Shown here in pieces: positions 10,601-22,037 of a stretch of 64,000 nucleotides of DNA; the first letter of the stretch is position 1; each line of letters opens with the position of its first letter. Made by a program: the position numbers and the translations under genes. The notes below the pieces were generated by a model. It did no database searches, was not told the DNA's origin, and saw only the letters and a program-made list of their open reading frames with translations. The stretch comes from Ruminococcus sp. Zagget11. GTDB lineage: Bacteria > Bacillota > Clostridia > Oscillospirales > Ruminococcaceae. Location: NCBI GenBank assembly GCA_001941135.1, contig MSHL01000024.1:47713-111712 (forward strand), written 5' to 3'.

Positions 10601-11830
10601 TCAGTCAACCGCTTTTCTGATTATCGTTCCCTTGGGATAAATCCTGCCAGATGTATTTGGCATGGAGAAACGCATAGCCGCGTGACGTGTGTCCTCTATA
10701 GGCTCGCCATATTCATTGTATAGTGCATTGACCTTGTACAGATCAAATGTACATCCCGGAGAAAGTATTTCAAGGGTATCTCCAAGAAAAAACTTATTGC
10801 GCTGGACAGCGTAAATTCTTTCTTCGTCACAGCTCTCCACCACAGCGGCAGCATCATATTTCCTGATATACCCATTGTCACTGTAATATTGACATTCTGT
10901 AGGGTGTCCGAAGAAAAAGCCGGTGCAGTAATCCCTGTGGCTTACTTTGAAAACCTCGCTTCTGATTGATTGGGGCAATGTAAAGTCGTCAGGATTTTTA
11001 CTGAACAGATCCACTGCCATTCGATATGCATTTGTTATCACGGAAACGTAATATGCCGACTTTGCGCGTCCCTCTATCTTGAGAGATGTAACTCCCGTAT
11101 CTGCAAGCTTGTCGATATGATCAATCATACAGAGATCCTTGGAGTTAAGTATATACGTTCCCTTTTCGTCCTCAAAAACAGGGAAATACTGTCCCTCGCG
11201 CTTTTCCTCCATAAGATGATATCCCCAGCGGCAGGGCTGTGCGCATTGTCCTCGATTGGGATCCCTGTCGGTAAGGTAGGACGACAGCAGGCATCTTCCC
11301 GAAAATGAAACACACATAGCGCCGTGGACAAAAACCTCTATTTCCATTTCGGGCGGGCACTTGTCGCGGATTTCCGCTATTTCACCGATAGACAGCTCCC
11401 TTGCAAGTACAACACGCTTTGCGCCCATTCGGTAAAGCTCGCCCGCCGTGACATAATTCACTATGCCTGTTTGTGTAGACATATGGATTTCCATATCGGG
11501 TGTAAATTTTTTTACAAGCGACATAAGTCCTATGTCGGCTACAATTGCCGCATCAACTCCGCATTGGGCGGCAAAGCGGATAAATTCGCCGAATGGTTCA
11601 ATTTCATTGTTTCTCGGCAAGGTATTGCAGGTAATGTAAACCTTTATGCCTTTGGAATGACAAAGATCTACAGCTTTTTTCAGTCCATCGGCATCGAAAT
11701 TTTTTGGACCGGCTCTCATTCCGTAGGCTTTTCCAGCAAGATAAACCGCATCGGCTCCGAAATCAACCGCTGCTTGAAGTCTTTCCGCATCGCCTGCCGG
11801 AGCGAGAACCTCCGGTTTATTAAAGCGCAT
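10601..11830 (-). CDS. Peptidase U32 family protein
   Basis: PEVLAPAGDAERLQAAVDFGADAVYLAG; EVFVHGAMCVSFSGRCLLSSYLTDRDPNRGQCAQPCRW. Confidence 0.93.
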   Translation of the reverse strand: MRFNKPEVLAPAGDAERLQAAVDFGADAVYLAGKAYGMRAGPKNFDADGLKKAVDLCHSKGIKVYITCNTLPRNNEIEPFGEFIRFAAQCGVDAAIVADIGLMSLVKKFTPDMEIHMSTQTGIVNYVTAGELYRMGAKRVVLARELSIGEIAEIRDKCPPEMEIEVFVHGAMCVSFSGRCLLSSYLTDRDPNRGQCAQPCRWGYHLMEEKREGQYFPVFEDEKGTYILNSKDLCMIDHIDKLADTGVTSLKIEGRAKSAYYVSVITNAYRMAVDLFSKNPDDFTLPQSIRSEVFKVSHRDYCTGFFFGHPTECQYYSDNGYIRKYDAAAVVESCDEERIYAVQRNKFFLGDTLEILSPGCTFDLYKVNALYNEYGEPIEDTRHAAMRFSMPNTSGRIYPKGTIIRKAVD

Positions 11831-11860
11831 AGCAAACTCTTTTCATTATATATATTTGTG

Positions 11861-13123
11861 TTATGATGTAAGACCTGCCTCGACCAGATTCGCCTCATGC
11901 TCCTCGAGGGTTTCCGCATAGAACATTTCACCTGTTTCAAGGTTGGAGCAGAAATAGTAGTAGTTTGTTTCACGAGGATAAAGTACAGCCTCAATGGCAT
12001 CAGTTCCGGGGTTGCAAATAGCTCCGGGCGGCAGACCCGCACCTTGGTATGTATCATATGCGATGTACATTTCTTCCGAGGCTATGACTATATTAGGCTT
12101 TATTACATCTTCAACATAGTTGGTTGTAGGGTCGGACTGGAGCAGGGGATATTCCTCAGGATTATTCAGCCTATTCAAAAAGACGCTTGCCACAAGCTTC
12201 ATATCCGTTGAATAGGATGCCTCCGCCTGAACCATTGAAGCAAGTATAATAACCTCCTCCAGCGTCATATCCAAGTCCTCCATACGCTGACGATAATCTG
12301 GGGTAAACTTGTACTCAAAGTTGCGATAGATTTTTTTCACCACGTTTTGAGGATCCTCGTCAAGGTAGAAGGTGTATGTATCGGGGAAGCAATAGCCCTC
12401 CATCTTATAAAACTTATATTTTGTTACGGTTACTTCTTTCTCAAAGTCAAATCCAAAGCTTGAGGAGTTAAATGTCGTTATAAAATCATCTGCGGAGCAA
12501 ACGCCTGCTTCTTCAAGCTTTTCGGCTGCTTCAATAAGGGTAATTCCTTCTTGGAAAGTAACGTTGACAAATTCACGGTCATCAATAGGCTGTTCCTGCA
12601 AGGTTTCTATTATTTCACTGTATGTCATACTGGGAATAAGCTTGTGCGAGCCTGCCATATATGTACCGTCTGCATCCTGCAGCTTGGATATAATGCGGAA
12701 CATAGTCGCATTTCCTATAACGCCCTCATCTTCAAGAAGGGTTGCTATGTCCTCGGTGCTTGAATTTTCCTCAACCTCAACGGAAAGCTCTACATCGGAT
12801 CTTCCAAGTCCGAGTATTTCCTTGGCTGACGACAAAATCATTGCCGCAAGCAATATTGCAGCAGACACTATAACCGTTACCAAAATCAGTGCAAAGATAA
12901 ATCTTCCATGACCCTTTTTACGCCTCTTTTTACGTCGGCGTTCCTCTTGAATACGCTCACGCTCCGCAAGGAGATCCTCATCGCTGTAATCCTCCTCGTC
13001 AACGGTATCGGCTTCATCAGGCTCATTTTCCCGCAGATTTTCTTCGGCGCCTGCGCTTAACACCGCCGCGTCATTATCGGTATCATCACTGACAGCATTG
13101 CTCAGATTTTTGTCATCCACCAA
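11861..13123 (-). CDS. mltG: Endolytic transglycosylase MltG (YceG-like)
   Basis: Acidic N-term, TM, LASMVQAEA, VFLNRL, LQSDPTTNY, GLPPGAICNPG motifs. Confidence 0.92.
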   Translation of the reverse strand: MVDDKNLSNAVSDDTDNDAAVLSAGAEENLRENEPDEADTVDEEDYSDEDLLAERERIQEERRRKKRRKKGHGRFIFALILVTVIVSAAILLAAMILSSAKEILGLGRSDVELSVEVEENSSTEDIATLLEDEGVIGNATMFRIISKLQDADGTYMAGSHKLIPSMTYSEIIETLQEQPIDDREFVNVTFQEGITLIEAAEKLEEAGVCSADDFITTFNSSSFGFDFEKEVTVTKYKFYKMEGYCFPDTYTFYLDEDPQNVVKKIYRNFEYKFTPDYRQRMEDLDMTLEEVIILASMVQAEASYSTDMKLVASVFLNRLNNPEEYPLLQSDPTTNYVEDVIKPNIVIASEEMYIAYDTYQGAGLPPGAICNPGTDAIEAVLYPRETNYYYFCSNLETGEMFYAETLEEHEANLVEAGLTS

Positions 13124-13135
13124 AATAACCTCCTA

Positions 13136-13762
13136 TCAATCTTTTGTATTTTCCGTCTGCTCTGTCCTGTGGATATATTTTTCCGTAATAAGCATATCTG
13201 CGGATACATCAAATCTGCCGTGATGAAGTTCACTTACAGTACATGGGCAATAGCACAGTCCCACCTTGGTAAGTCGGGGATGTGCCGAAAGGAAACGGTC
13301 GTAGTATCCCTTTCCGTATCCCAGACGATAGCCTTTCATGTCAAAGGACAGTCCCGGAACAATACAAAGCGCTTTTTCATAAGCGTAAGCCTTGACACAC
13401 TTTGAGGGTATCGGTTCAAGTACGGAGAAAGTACCCTTTTCAAGATCGTCCATTGATTTTATAAAGTAGAAGTTCATGTCCCGTGTACCGTCTATGCACC
13501 GTGGAACGGCAACACGTTTTTTGTCGTCCATCGCTTTGTTAATAAGTGCACGGGTGTCTACTTCTATATCTGTCGAAACATATGTCAGCACAATATCGGC
13601 ATTTTTGTACGCATCAGTGGAAATAAGCCTTTCAAGGATAGCCAAGTCGCGCCGCTGCTTATCCGATTTTGACATATTTCTGCGAATGTCTTTGTATTTT
13701 TCCCTAAGCTTCCTTTTGTATTCCCTTATGTCGGGAATTGCATTCATTATTTTTTCTTCCAT
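13136..13762 (-). CDS. 5-formyltetrahydrofolate cyclo-ligase
   Basis: KRKLREKYKDIRRNMS; PGLSFDMKGYRLGYGKGYYDRFL. Confidence 0.93.
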   Translation of the reverse strand: MEEKIMNAIPDIREYKRKLREKYKDIRRNMSKSDKQRRDLAILERLISTDAYKNADIVLTYVSTDIEVDTRALINKAMDDKKRVAVPRCIDGTRDMNFYFIKSMDDLEKGTFSVLEPIPSKCVKAYAYEKALCIVPGLSFDMKGYRLGYGKGYYDRFLSAHPRLTKVGLCYCPCTVSELHHGRFDVSADMLITEKYIHRTEQTENTKD

Positions 13763-14301
13763 ACTATACTCTCGCTCAATTCCTTACTTTTCTTTTCGGA
13801 TGAAAGCGCCTTTATAAGCTCCTCCGAAAATTCCAGTGCCGCGCCCGCGCCCCTTGCTGTTATTATATTACCGTCCCTGACGGCAGGCTCGGTACACACC
13901 TCGGCACCCTTTAGAGCCACCTCAAATCCCGGATAGCATACAGCTCTTTTGCCTTTAAGCAGGCCCATTTCACCGATAACGGAGGGAGCGGCGCATATTG
14001 CACCGATAAGGATATTTCTTTCAACAGCCCTGTTTATGCATTTTTTCACACATTCCGATGCGGCTAAATTCTTTGTTCCGGGCATTCCTCCGGGGAGTAT
14101 AATAAGCTCGGCAGACTCCATATCGCACTCATCGGCTGAAATATCCGCTTTGACAGTTACCTTATGGGAGCTTGTAACCATTCTGTCGCTTCCCGCACCC
14201 ACAGCTGCAGTCAATACGTCAAAGCCGCATCTGCGCAGCATATCGATAGGGGTGATAGCCTCGGTTTCTTCAAATCCATCAGCAAGAAAAACATATACCA
14301 T
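13747..14301 (-). CDS. DJ-1/PfpI family protein
   Basis: VYVFLADGFEETEAITPIDMLRRCGFDVLTA; nucleophile elbow GAICAAPSV. Confidence 0.92.
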   Translation of the reverse strand: MVYVFLADGFEETEAITPIDMLRRCGFDVLTAAVGAGSDRMVTSSHKVTVKADISADECDMESAELIILPGGMPGTKNLAASECVKKCINRAVERNILIGAICAAPSVIGEMGLLKGKRAVCYPGFEVALKGAEVCTEPAVRDGNIITARGAGAALEFSEELIKALSSEKKSKELSESIVWKKK

Positions 14302-14319
14302 AAATAAAATCTCCTCTCG

Positions 14320-15204
14320 TTAATTAAACGTTATTGTGTACTTTTCTATCATCATTGCGGGATGATAGGATTTCTTTGCACGGCGTAAGCCTTCTATTCC
14401 CAGATCCTCCTCACGGTTGACGTAGCGGAAGCTCATAGCCTCTGCCCTGACAAATTCGTTGTTGATTGCGGGGTATGCGCCGTCAATCAGCGGATCAGCC
14501 TTTTCTATATGAACCCCAATGGTATCGGAATTTATCCTTTCTCCAATGGTAAAGCCTGCCGTTTTTCCGTCAATCCTCAAAATACCGCCCACAAGCTGCA
14601 TTTCATGATAGTGACTGAAATACATATTTATAGCATATTGCTCTGCGACAGCTGAATCGTTGGTATATCCTCCGGAATTATTGTAACTGTTCACAGCGAA
14701 AGTAATGCAGTCGTCAAAATCCTCCTCCGTAAGCGGTTTATAGTGATATCCCATGGATTGAATCTTCTTGAGATGATTTCTCTTTCCGTGATATTTACGT
14801 CCCGAAAGATTAATGAGATCCTCGGCAAGGTAGACATAATCCCAACCGCCCTCATCCGTGGAAACAGTGAATGCCGATTCTCCGTAAAGCTCCTTAAAAA
14901 CAGGTATCTGTGACGGTGTTACCGAGCCTATGATAAGGGGTTCGTTTCTGCTTTCGGAAAAGATCCTCATCTGCTCAAACACATCCCTGTAATCCCCGTT
15001 TCCTGCAGGAAAGGTAAATCTGACACCGCCCTTAAAGGAGCAGGATATATAGAAATTTTTGTATCGTGTTATCTTAGTTTCGTATAATCTGCGCCAAGCA
15101 AAATTATTTGCAAAGCAGTATTCGCAGCCTCTGAAATCCGAGGCGGCAAGCAGCTTGTCTATCCAAGACTTGTCCGAAAGCTCAATAACCTTGAATTCAA
15201 GCAT
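14320..15204 (-). CDS. DUF2156 / phosphatidylglycerol lysyltransferase-like GNAT domain protein
   Basis: SDFRGCEYCFANNFAWRR; KYHGKRNHLKKI; NREEDLGIEGLRRAKKSYHP. Confidence 0.88.
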   Translation of the reverse strand: MLEFKVIELSDKSWIDKLLAASDFRGCEYCFANNFAWRRLYETKITRYKNFYISCSFKGGVRFTFPAGNGDYRDVFEQMRIFSESRNEPLIIGSVTPSQIPVFKELYGESAFTVSTDEGGWDYVYLAEDLINLSGRKYHGKRNHLKKIQSMGYHYKPLTEEDFDDCITFAVNSYNNSGGYTNDSAVAEQYAINMYFSHYHEMQLVGGILRIDGKTAGFTIGERINSDTIGVHIEKADPLIDGAYPAINNEFVRAEAMSFRYVNREEDLGIEGLRRAKKSYHPAMMIEKYTITFN

Positions 15205-15208
15205 AAAT

Positions 15209-15880
15209 TTAAATTACCTCTCTGATAATGTCCATAATTTTTTCTGTAATGATATTTATCGGCAGGGGAGCGCTTTTATCCTCGTTACAGCAGTCAACAA
15301 CGCGCCAGCCCTGTTTTTTTGCCACATAAAGGGCAGCTTCGCGGCAGCGCTTCATATACGCTTTGTCAGCCTCGTGAATATCCTTTTTTTTCTCGTCGCC
15401 GCCGTATCTGCCCTCAAGCAGCTTTTGTGAAACCTCTGTGGGCATATCCAAGAAAACGACACTGTCGGGACGAGGTATTTTCATCTTTTCGTATTCGTAA
15501 TCATCGAGCCAGTCAAGAAAATTATCCCTTTCCCGTTGGTTAAGCTTGGCGGATTGATAGATAGCGTTAGAGCTTACATATCTCCCAGCAAGGATAACAG
15601 TACCGTTTTGGTAGTCGTTTTCCCAATAGAGCTTGTAGCTTGCATACCTATCAGCGGCATAGAAGGTAGATGCGGCGTAAGGATTTACTCCGTCGGGGCT
15701 TTTTGAAAAGTCGCCGTTCAAGTACATTTTTACAAGAGCAGAGGAGGGCTTATCGTATTCGGGAAAGCTGATAGCCCTTGTGGGACGCAAAGCACCGAGC
15801 TTTTGGGAAATAATATCAAACTGTGTTGATTTTCCACAGCCGTCAAGCCCCTCAAGGACAATCAAAGTGTTTTTGTTCAT
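15209..15880 (-). CDS. tmk: Thymidylate kinase-like protein
   Basis: LIVLEGLDGCGKSTQ P-loop; DRY-like AADRYASYK motif; LID region. Confidence 0.9.
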   Translation of the reverse strand: MNKNTLIVLEGLDGCGKSTQFDIISQKLGALRPTRAISFPEYDKPSSALVKMYLNGDFSKSPDGVNPYAASTFYAADRYASYKLYWENDYQNGTVILAGRYVSSNAIYQSAKLNQRERDNFLDWLDDYEYEKMKIPRPDSVVFLDMPTEVSQKLLEGRYGGDEKKKDIHEADKAYMKRCREAALYVAKKQGWRVVDCCNEDKSAPLPINIITEKIMDIIREVI

Positions 15881-15984
15881 CTTTAATGTTCCTTTCAAAG
15901 ATCATTACCTTAGTATTATAACATAGTTTTTCAATTTGTGCAACCCAAAATCGACTATTTTTCTGTATTTTGTATAGGTGCAAA

Positions 15985-16026
15985 AAAAAATCCGCCCTGC
16001 ATACATAATAAATGCAGGACGGATTT
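15985..16026. terminator. Intergenic terminator hairpin
   Basis: aaatccgccctgcat...atgcaggacggattt. Confidence 0.6.
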
Positions 16027-16142
16027 CTGTTTAATTTTAAGTTCATTACACACAAAAAAACACAATCCTTATTCAAATAGCTGTTTTTTGGCATTACCAT
16101 ATGCAGAACCGCAAGATTTCACAAAATATTTTGAAATGCCTA

Positions 16143-16171
16143 TTGACTTTATAGGGCGAATGTGTTATAAT
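16143..16171 (+). promoter_or_regulatory. SigA-type promoter of metK riboswitch transcript
   Basis: TTGACT-N17-TATAAT. Confidence 0.75.
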
Positions 16172-16190
16172 CACCCTGTAATTTAATAGC

Positions 16191-16355
16191 CTTATCAAGA
16201 GCGGCGGAGGAACTGGTCCTGTGAAGCCCGGCAACCTATCTGCATTTCCGTGCGGAGAAGGTGCTAATTCCTGCGGAAATTATTTTTCCGAAAGATGAGG
16301 ATTTTTCATCGAGTGAAGAAATATAAGGCGTCCAAGTACAGTGGGCGCCTTTTTG
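16191..16355 (+). promoter_or_regulatory. SAM-I (S-box) riboswitch with expression-platform terminator
   Basis: CTTATCAAGAGcGGcGGAGGaActGGtCCtgTGAAGCCCGGCAACC core; GGTGCTAATTCC; P1 closing ATAAG; terminator ggcgtcc...gggcgccttttt. Confidence 0.95.
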
Positions 16356-16392
16356 GCTGTTAAACGGAATAAAATATCAAGGAGGACGAAAA

Positions 16393-17574
16393 ATGTCGAA
16401 AATGTTGTTTACTTCCGAATCCGTTACCGAGGGACATCCCGACAAAATATGCGATCAGATTTCCGATGCTGTGCTGGATGCTATCCTTGCGGCTGATCCC
16501 AACGGAAGAGTTGCCTGCGAAACCATTACTACAACTGGATTCGTTATGTGTATGGGAGAGATTTCAACCTTTTGCTATGTGGATATACCTAAAATAGTAA
16601 GACAGGTTGTCATAGATATAGGCTACGACCGTGCAAAATACGGCTTTGACGGTCATACCTGCTCCGTTGTCACTCAGATAAATGAGCAGTCTGCGGACAT
16701 TGCTCTTGGAGTTGATGAAGCGCTTGAACACAAGGACGGCGCTGAAAGTGCCGATTATACTATCGGAGCGGGAGATCAGGGCATGATGTTCGGCTATGCC
16801 TGCAACGAAACACCGGAGCTTATGCCGTTACCGATTTCATTGGCGCACAAGCTGGCTAAAAAACTTACAGAGGTTCGCAAGACAGGCGTTCTGCCGTATC
16901 TCCGACCGGATGGAAAAACACAGGTTACCGTTGAATATGAGGATTCAAAGCCTGTGAGAGTTGATACGATTGTAGTTTCCTCACAGCACGCAAATGAAGT
17001 ATCCCTTGAAAGAATTAGGGAGGATATTATTGAAAAGGTTATAAAGCCTGTTGTTCCCGAAAACCTGCTTGTTGATACCAAGTACTACATAAATCCCACG
17101 GGACGCTTTGTTATCGGCGGTCCGCAGGGTGACAGCGGTCTTACGGGCAGAAAGATTATAGTTGATACCTACGGTGGATACGCTCGTCACGGCGGCGGAG
17201 CATTTTCGGGTAAAGACCCCACAAAGGTTGACCGCAGTGCCGCATATGCCGCAAGATACGTGGCAAAGAACATAGTTGCTGCGGGACTTGCGGATAAATG
17301 TGAGGTACAGCTTGCCTATGCAATAGGTGTTGCAAAGCCTGTTTCCGTAATGGTTGATACTTTCGGTACGGGTACGGTTTCGGACGATACTCTCGCCAAG
17401 GCTGTGGATAAGGTATTTGACCTTACTCCCGCTGCTATTATCAGGGAGCTTGATTTGAAAAAGCCTCAATACAGACAGCTTGCCGTCTACGGTCATATGG
17501 GCAGAGAGGATCTGGGAGTAGCTTGGGAGAAAACCGACCGTGTTCAGGTGCTTATAGACGCTGTAAATAACTGA
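16393..17574 (+). CDS. metK: S-adenosylmethionine synthetase
   Basis: [45 protein letters not shown]. Confidence 0.97.
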   Translation: MSKMLFTSESVTEGHPDKICDQISDAVLDAILAADPNGRVACETITTTGFVMCMGEISTFCYVDIPKIVRQVVIDIGYDRAKYGFDGHTCSVVTQINEQSADIALGVDEALEHKDGAESADYTIGAGDQGMMFGYACNETPELMPLPISLAHKLAKKLTEVRKTGVLPYLRPDGKTQVTVEYEDSKPVRVDTIVVSSQHANEVSLERIREDIIEKVIKPVVPENLLVDTKYYINPTGRFVIGGPQGDSGLTGRKIIVDTYGGYARHGGGAFSGKDPTKVDRSAAYAARYVAKNIVAAGLADKCEVQLAYAIGVAKPVSVMVDTFGTGTVSDDTLAKAVDKVFDLTPAAIIRELDLKKPQYRQLAVYGHMGREDLGVAWEKTDRVQVLIDAVNN

Positions 17575-17584
17575 TTTCACTCTT

Positions 17585-17613
17585 GACAAAAGATAATGCA
17601 GATATTATAATAT
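17585..17613 (+). promoter_or_regulatory. SigA-type promoter upstream of glyQS
   Basis: TTGACA-N17-TATAAT between metK and glyQS. Confidence 0.65.
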
Positions 17614-17663
17614 AATAGAAAAGCCGATTTTATGGCATATTTCCCGAAAAGGTGGTAATTTTA

Positions 17664-19046
17664 ATGGCATTTGAAAAAACGATGGACAAGGTTGTGGCAA
17701 TATGTAAGGGCCGAGGATTTGTATATCCCGGAAGTGAGATTTACGGCGGCCTTGCAAATACATGGGATTTCGGTCCTTTGGGCGTTGAACTGAAAAACAA
17801 TATAAAGAAAGCGTGGCTTAAAAAGTTTGTACAGGAATCCCCCTATAATGTCGGTCTTGATTCCGCGATACTTATGAACCCTCAGACATGGGTTGCATCA
17901 GGTCATATCGGAGGATTTTCAGACCCTCTTATGGACTGCAAGGAGTGCAAAACCAGACACAGGGCTGACCAGCTTATCGAATCCCAGTCCGATGCAAACC
18001 CCGCAGGCTGGACAAACGATCAAATGGCTGATTATATTGAAACACACGATATTAAGTGTCCCAACTGCGGAAAGAAGAATTTTACCTCCATTCGCCAATT
18101 TAACCTTATGTTCAAGACATTCCAAGGTGTTACGGAGGATTCAAAGGCGGAGCTGTATCTCCGTCCCGAAACTGCCCAAGGTATTTTCGTAAACTTTAAC
18201 AATATCCAACGTACCACCCGTAAAAAGGTTCCTTTCGGTGTGGCACAGGTCGGAAAATCCTTCAGAAATGAAATTACTCCCGGTAACTTTATCTTCCGTG
18301 TAAGAGAATTTGAGCAGATGGAGCTTGAATTTTTCTGCAAGCCCGGTACTGATCTTGAGTGGTTCGCCTACTGGAGAAGCTACTGTAAGGATTTCCTCTT
18401 GGGTCTTGGTTTAAAGGAGGAAAATCTCAGACTTCGTGACCATTCTCCCGAAGAGCTTTGCTTCTACTCAAAGGCAACTACCGATTTTGAGTATCTCTTC
18501 CCCTTTGGCTGGGGTGAGCTTTGGGGCGTTGCCGACAGAACCGATTATGATCTTACACAGCATACGAAGACAAGCGGCAAGTCACTGGAATATTTTGATC
18601 CCGAAACCAACGAAAAGTATATCCCTTATGTAATAGAGCCGTCCCTCGGCGTAGAGCGCCTTTTCCTGGCAATTGTCTGCGAGGCATATGACGAGGAGGA
18701 AATAGGCGAGGGTGACAAGAAGGACGTAAGAACCGTTATGCATCTTCACCCTGCTCTTGCACCGGTGAAATGTGCGGTGCTTCCCCTTACAAAGAAGCTT
18801 CGTGAGCAGTCGCTGGAGCTTTATACCAAGCTTGCTAAGAAGTTTAACGTTGACTATGACGAGGCAGGTCAAATCGGTAAGAGATACCGCCGCCAGGATG
18901 AAATCGGAACACCTATGTGCGTAACCTATGACTTTGATACCCTTGAGGACGGTTGTGTTACCGTAAGAGATAGGGATACAATGGCGCAGGAGCGTGTTTC
19001 TTTGGATAAATTAGAGGAATATATCGCTGCGAAGATCGAGTATTGA
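17664..19046 (+). CDS. glyQS: Glycyl-tRNA synthetase (dimeric)
   Basis: [34 protein letters not shown]; class II motifs. Confidence 0.96.
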   Translation: MAFEKTMDKVVAICKGRGFVYPGSEIYGGLANTWDFGPLGVELKNNIKKAWLKKFVQESPYNVGLDSAILMNPQTWVASGHIGGFSDPLMDCKECKTRHRADQLIESQSDANPAGWTNDQMADYIETHDIKCPNCGKKNFTSIRQFNLMFKTFQGVTEDSKAELYLRPETAQGIFVNFNNIQRTTRKKVPFGVAQVGKSFRNEITPGNFIFRVREFEQMELEFFCKPGTDLEWFAYWRSYCKDFLLGLGLKEENLRLRDHSPEELCFYSKATTDFEYLFPFGWGELWGVADRTDYDLTQHTKTSGKSLEYFDPETNEKYIPYVIEPSLGVERLFLAIVCEAYDEEEIGEGDKKDVRTVMHLHPALAPVKCAVLPLTKKLREQSLELYTKLAKKFNVDYDEAGQIGKRYRRQDEIGTPMCVTYDFDTLEDGCVTVRDRDTMAQERVSLDKLEEYIAAKIEY

Positions 19047-19064
19047 TGTAAGGAGCTGAGGGTA

Positions 19065-19745
19065 ATGGTATGCTTTGGTAATGATTGGGATGAAATCATG
19101 GCAGGGGAGTTTGATAAGGAATATTATCTTAAACTCCGTGAATTTCTTAAGGAGGAGTATTCCACCCACGAAATTTATCCGAATATGTACAATATCTTCA
19201 ACGCCATGAAGCATACCGCCTATAATGACGTAAAGTGCGTCATATTGGGACAGGACCCTTATCATGAACCCAATCAAGCTCATGGGCTGTGCTTTTCCGT
19301 ACAGAAGGGCTGTCCGCTGCCCCCCTCGCTGCAAAATATCTTCAAGGAGCTTAACAGTGATTTGGGCATTCCCATTCCAAGCTGCGGTGAATTATACCCT
19401 TGGGCGGATAATGGTGTGCTGCTGCTTAACACTGTGCTTACGGTAAGGCGCGGACAGGCAAACTCCCATAAGGGAAAGGGTTGGGAGATTTTCACGGATA
19501 ACGTGATAAAGAAGCTTAACGAGCGGGACAAGCCCATAGTATTTATACTTTGGGGTTCCAATGCCAGAAGTAAAAAGCAGTATATTACCAATCCGATTCA
19601 CTGCGTGCTTGAATCACCTCATCCCTCGCCGCTTTCGGCATATAACGGATTTTTTGGCTGCCGTCATTTCTCCAAGGCTAATGATTTTCTTATTTCAAAG
19701 GGGATAGAGCCTGTAGACTGGGGAAGTCTTAATTCCGTAAATTAA
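19065..19745 (+). CDS. ung: Uracil-DNA glycosylase
   Basis: [39 protein letters not shown]. Confidence 0.96.
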   Translation: MVCFGNDWDEIMAGEFDKEYYLKLREFLKEEYSTHEIYPNMYNIFNAMKHTAYNDVKCVILGQDPYHEPNQAHGLCFSVQKGCPLPPSLQNIFKELNSDLGIPIPSCGELYPWADNGVLLLNTVLTVRRGQANSHKGKGWEIFTDNVIKKLNERDKPIVFILWGSNARSKKQYITNPIHCVLESPHPSPLSAYNGFFGCRHFSKANDFLISKGIEPVDWGSLNSVN

Positions 19746-19756
19746 AAACAAAAATA

Positions 19757-19790
19757 TAACACCGTTGCTCTGCCGCAGCGGTGTTATCAT
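19757..19790 (+). terminator. Terminator after ung
   Basis: ataacaccgttgctctgccgcagcggtgttat. Confidence 0.6.
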
Positions 19791-19817
19791 ATTTATAGCT
19801 TTTTCGGTTTGCAAATC

Positions 19818-20983
19818 CTACTCTGACTTACTGTCCTCCCATACTCCGGTATACATGAAGTTGTATACGGCTGCTTTTTCATCCTCATCCTCAATGGGAG
19901 CAGGCTGCCAGTTGTTGGTTTCACCGGTATAGATGTAAAAGGGTATTATTTCCTCATCTGAACCTATGTAGCTGCCGTCAGCATCAAAGGAAAACGTTTC
20001 GGTTAGTATTATGGTACGGTTTTCGGGAGTTCTGTTGGCACCATAGCAGAAATTTCCCAGTGAATAGAATATGTCCGTGCCATTGTATTCCTCACAAGGG
20101 CGCAGTACGTGGGGTGTGATCCCACAATAAGGTCAACTCCCATATCGGCATATTTATGACAGAGATTTACAAGCCAATCCTCGGGGGTGTATTCCTTTTC
20201 CGTGCCGCCGTGAAAGTACAAAATCTGAACATCGCTGTTTTCCACAACTTCCTCAATTACCGGAGTAACCATAGGGTCGTAATTTTCGGTGGAAAGGTTA
20301 GTGCAGATTATACCAAAGGTGATGCCGTTTTTCTCAACATAGATAGGGTTATTGAGATCGCCCCAGGTGATATTCTCCGATTCAAGGGCATTTTTGGTAT
20401 CCACATATCCCTGTTCGCCGTAATCATAGGTGTGATTATTGGCAAGTGTAACTAAATCTATTCCTCCGCAGCGCAATATAGATGCAAAGGAAGTGGGGGA
20501 CTTAAACCAAAATGCCGTTCCGTCCTTATCAGACTTGGAAAGGGTGCTGTCACTCATTACAAACTCACAGTTTGCAAGCACAAAGTCGCTGTTTTTGTAG
20601 TAAGGCTTAGCCTTTTCAAAGAAATAATAATTGGACTGTGACTTAGCCGTTTCGATAAAAGTGCCCTCACGGGTATCGCCGTCATTGGATGAAAGAATAC
20701 AGTCACCCAGCACAGTAAACGATATGGTAAAGCCGCTGCTTTCTTCCTCCGAAATATTGTCGTCAGTGCTTTCATCGGACTGATATGGCTCGGTTTCGGC
20801 AGCTGACTGTGCCGCTGAAATCTGTTCGGGAGGCTCGGTAATATTGCTTTCCTCCACAACCACAGCACCGCTTTCTATGTCCCTGTTATAAAGGTAAAAG
20901 CAGCCGAACACCAACAGCACGGCAAATACGGCAAAACAGAACACAGCATTGAACACAGCTTTAAAAAGCTTCAAAATATTCAA
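19818..20983 (-). pseudogene. CapA-family (poly-gamma-glutamate synthesis-like metallophosphatase) protein, frameshifted
   Basis: ORF 20009-20983 reads VDLIVGSHPTYCALVRN*; the other frame gives VLRPCEEYNGTDIFYSLGNFCYGANRTPENRTIILTETF... to a stop at 19818. Confidence 0.82.
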
Positions 20984-21267
20984 CTCCGTTTCTTAAATTG
21001 TTCTTACGCTTAGACGATGTCTTGTATATATCTTCTGTACACCGCCTGCAAAAAATTGCTGTTAAAATACAGGCAAAATCCCACATATACATTATAAACC
21101 ACATCATAAACCACATCTAAGATACAGTCAATAGCTTTTGTGGTTACAATTTGGAAACACAGGCAAAACATTCTGCAAAAAATTGTGTAATTTAGTCAAA
21201 ATGTAATAAAATCGGGCGAAACATATAACGTTATTATGTAGCTTCTTAAAATAAAGAGGAAAAAGAC

Positions 21268-21296
21268 TTGACAAACATGATATTTAGCGGTATAAT
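21268..21296 (+). promoter_or_regulatory. Perfect consensus promoter TTGACA-N17-TATAAT
   Basis: Exact hexamers with 17-bp spacer. Confidence 0.8.
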
Positions 21297-21335
21297 ACAT
21301 TTTGCGGTGTTGTGTTTCAAGGGGAGGTTTTTGAC

Positions 21336-22004
21336 TTGTCAAGCTTGGTAACATATAAGTATATTAGGCAAAATCCGGATATTCGCACATATATAGAAAA
21401 TGCCGATGCTGCCGTTAAAGCGCAGGGGTATACGGAGCATTCCTTTGCCCACGTTGAAAAGGTGGCAGATACTGTCAAGATGATACTTGAAACTATGGGC
21501 TGTGATGAACGCAAGGTGGAGCTTGGCATGATAGCGGCATATCTTCACGATATAGGAAATGTTATAAACCGTGTTGACCATGCACAGAGCGGTGCGGTTA
21601 TGGCGTTCAGACTGCTCGATAATCTGAATATGCCCGCAAATGAGATTTATGACATTATTTCGGCTATAGGAAATCATGACGAAGCTACGGCACAGCCTCT
21701 CAATGCAATTACAGCGGCGCTTATTATCGCCGATAAAACGGATGTAAGGCGAAGCAGGGTAAGGAATATTGCCGATCTTGCGGGAGATATACACGATCGC
21801 GTTAATTTCGCCGTTGAAAAATCCGAGCTTTATTTCAGTGAGGATAAGAGCGAGCTTATACTTGATTTGACGATTGATAAGAGAATATCGTCGGTTATGG
21901 ATTATTTTGAAATATTTATGCAGAGAATGATACTCTGCCGAAAGTCTGCCGCATTTTTGGGCGTTACATTCAGAATGAGAGTGAACGGTGCGGACATGAT
22001 TTAA
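21336..22004 (+). CDS. HD-domain phosphohydrolase
   Basis: HSFAHVEKV...AAYLHDIGNV...GNHDEATAQP; start assigned at TTG. Confidence 0.85.
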   Translation: MSSLVTYKYIRQNPDIRTYIENADAAVKAQGYTEHSFAHVEKVADTVKMILETMGCDERKVELGMIAAYLHDIGNVINRVDHAQSGAVMAFRLLDNLNMPANEIYDIISAIGNHDEATAQPLNAITAALIIADKTDVRRSRVRNIADLAGDIHDRVNFAVEKSELYFSEDKSELILDLTIDKRISSVMDYFEIFMQRMILCRKSAAFLGVTFRMRVNGADMI

Positions 22005-22037
22005 CCCATTTTGCATAATTTTGGAGGCAAAATTATT

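Noticed and set aside
17574-17664. Possible T-box leader for glyQS
   Set aside because: The gap is only ~90 bp with a promoter; no T-box sequence or specifier stem visible.
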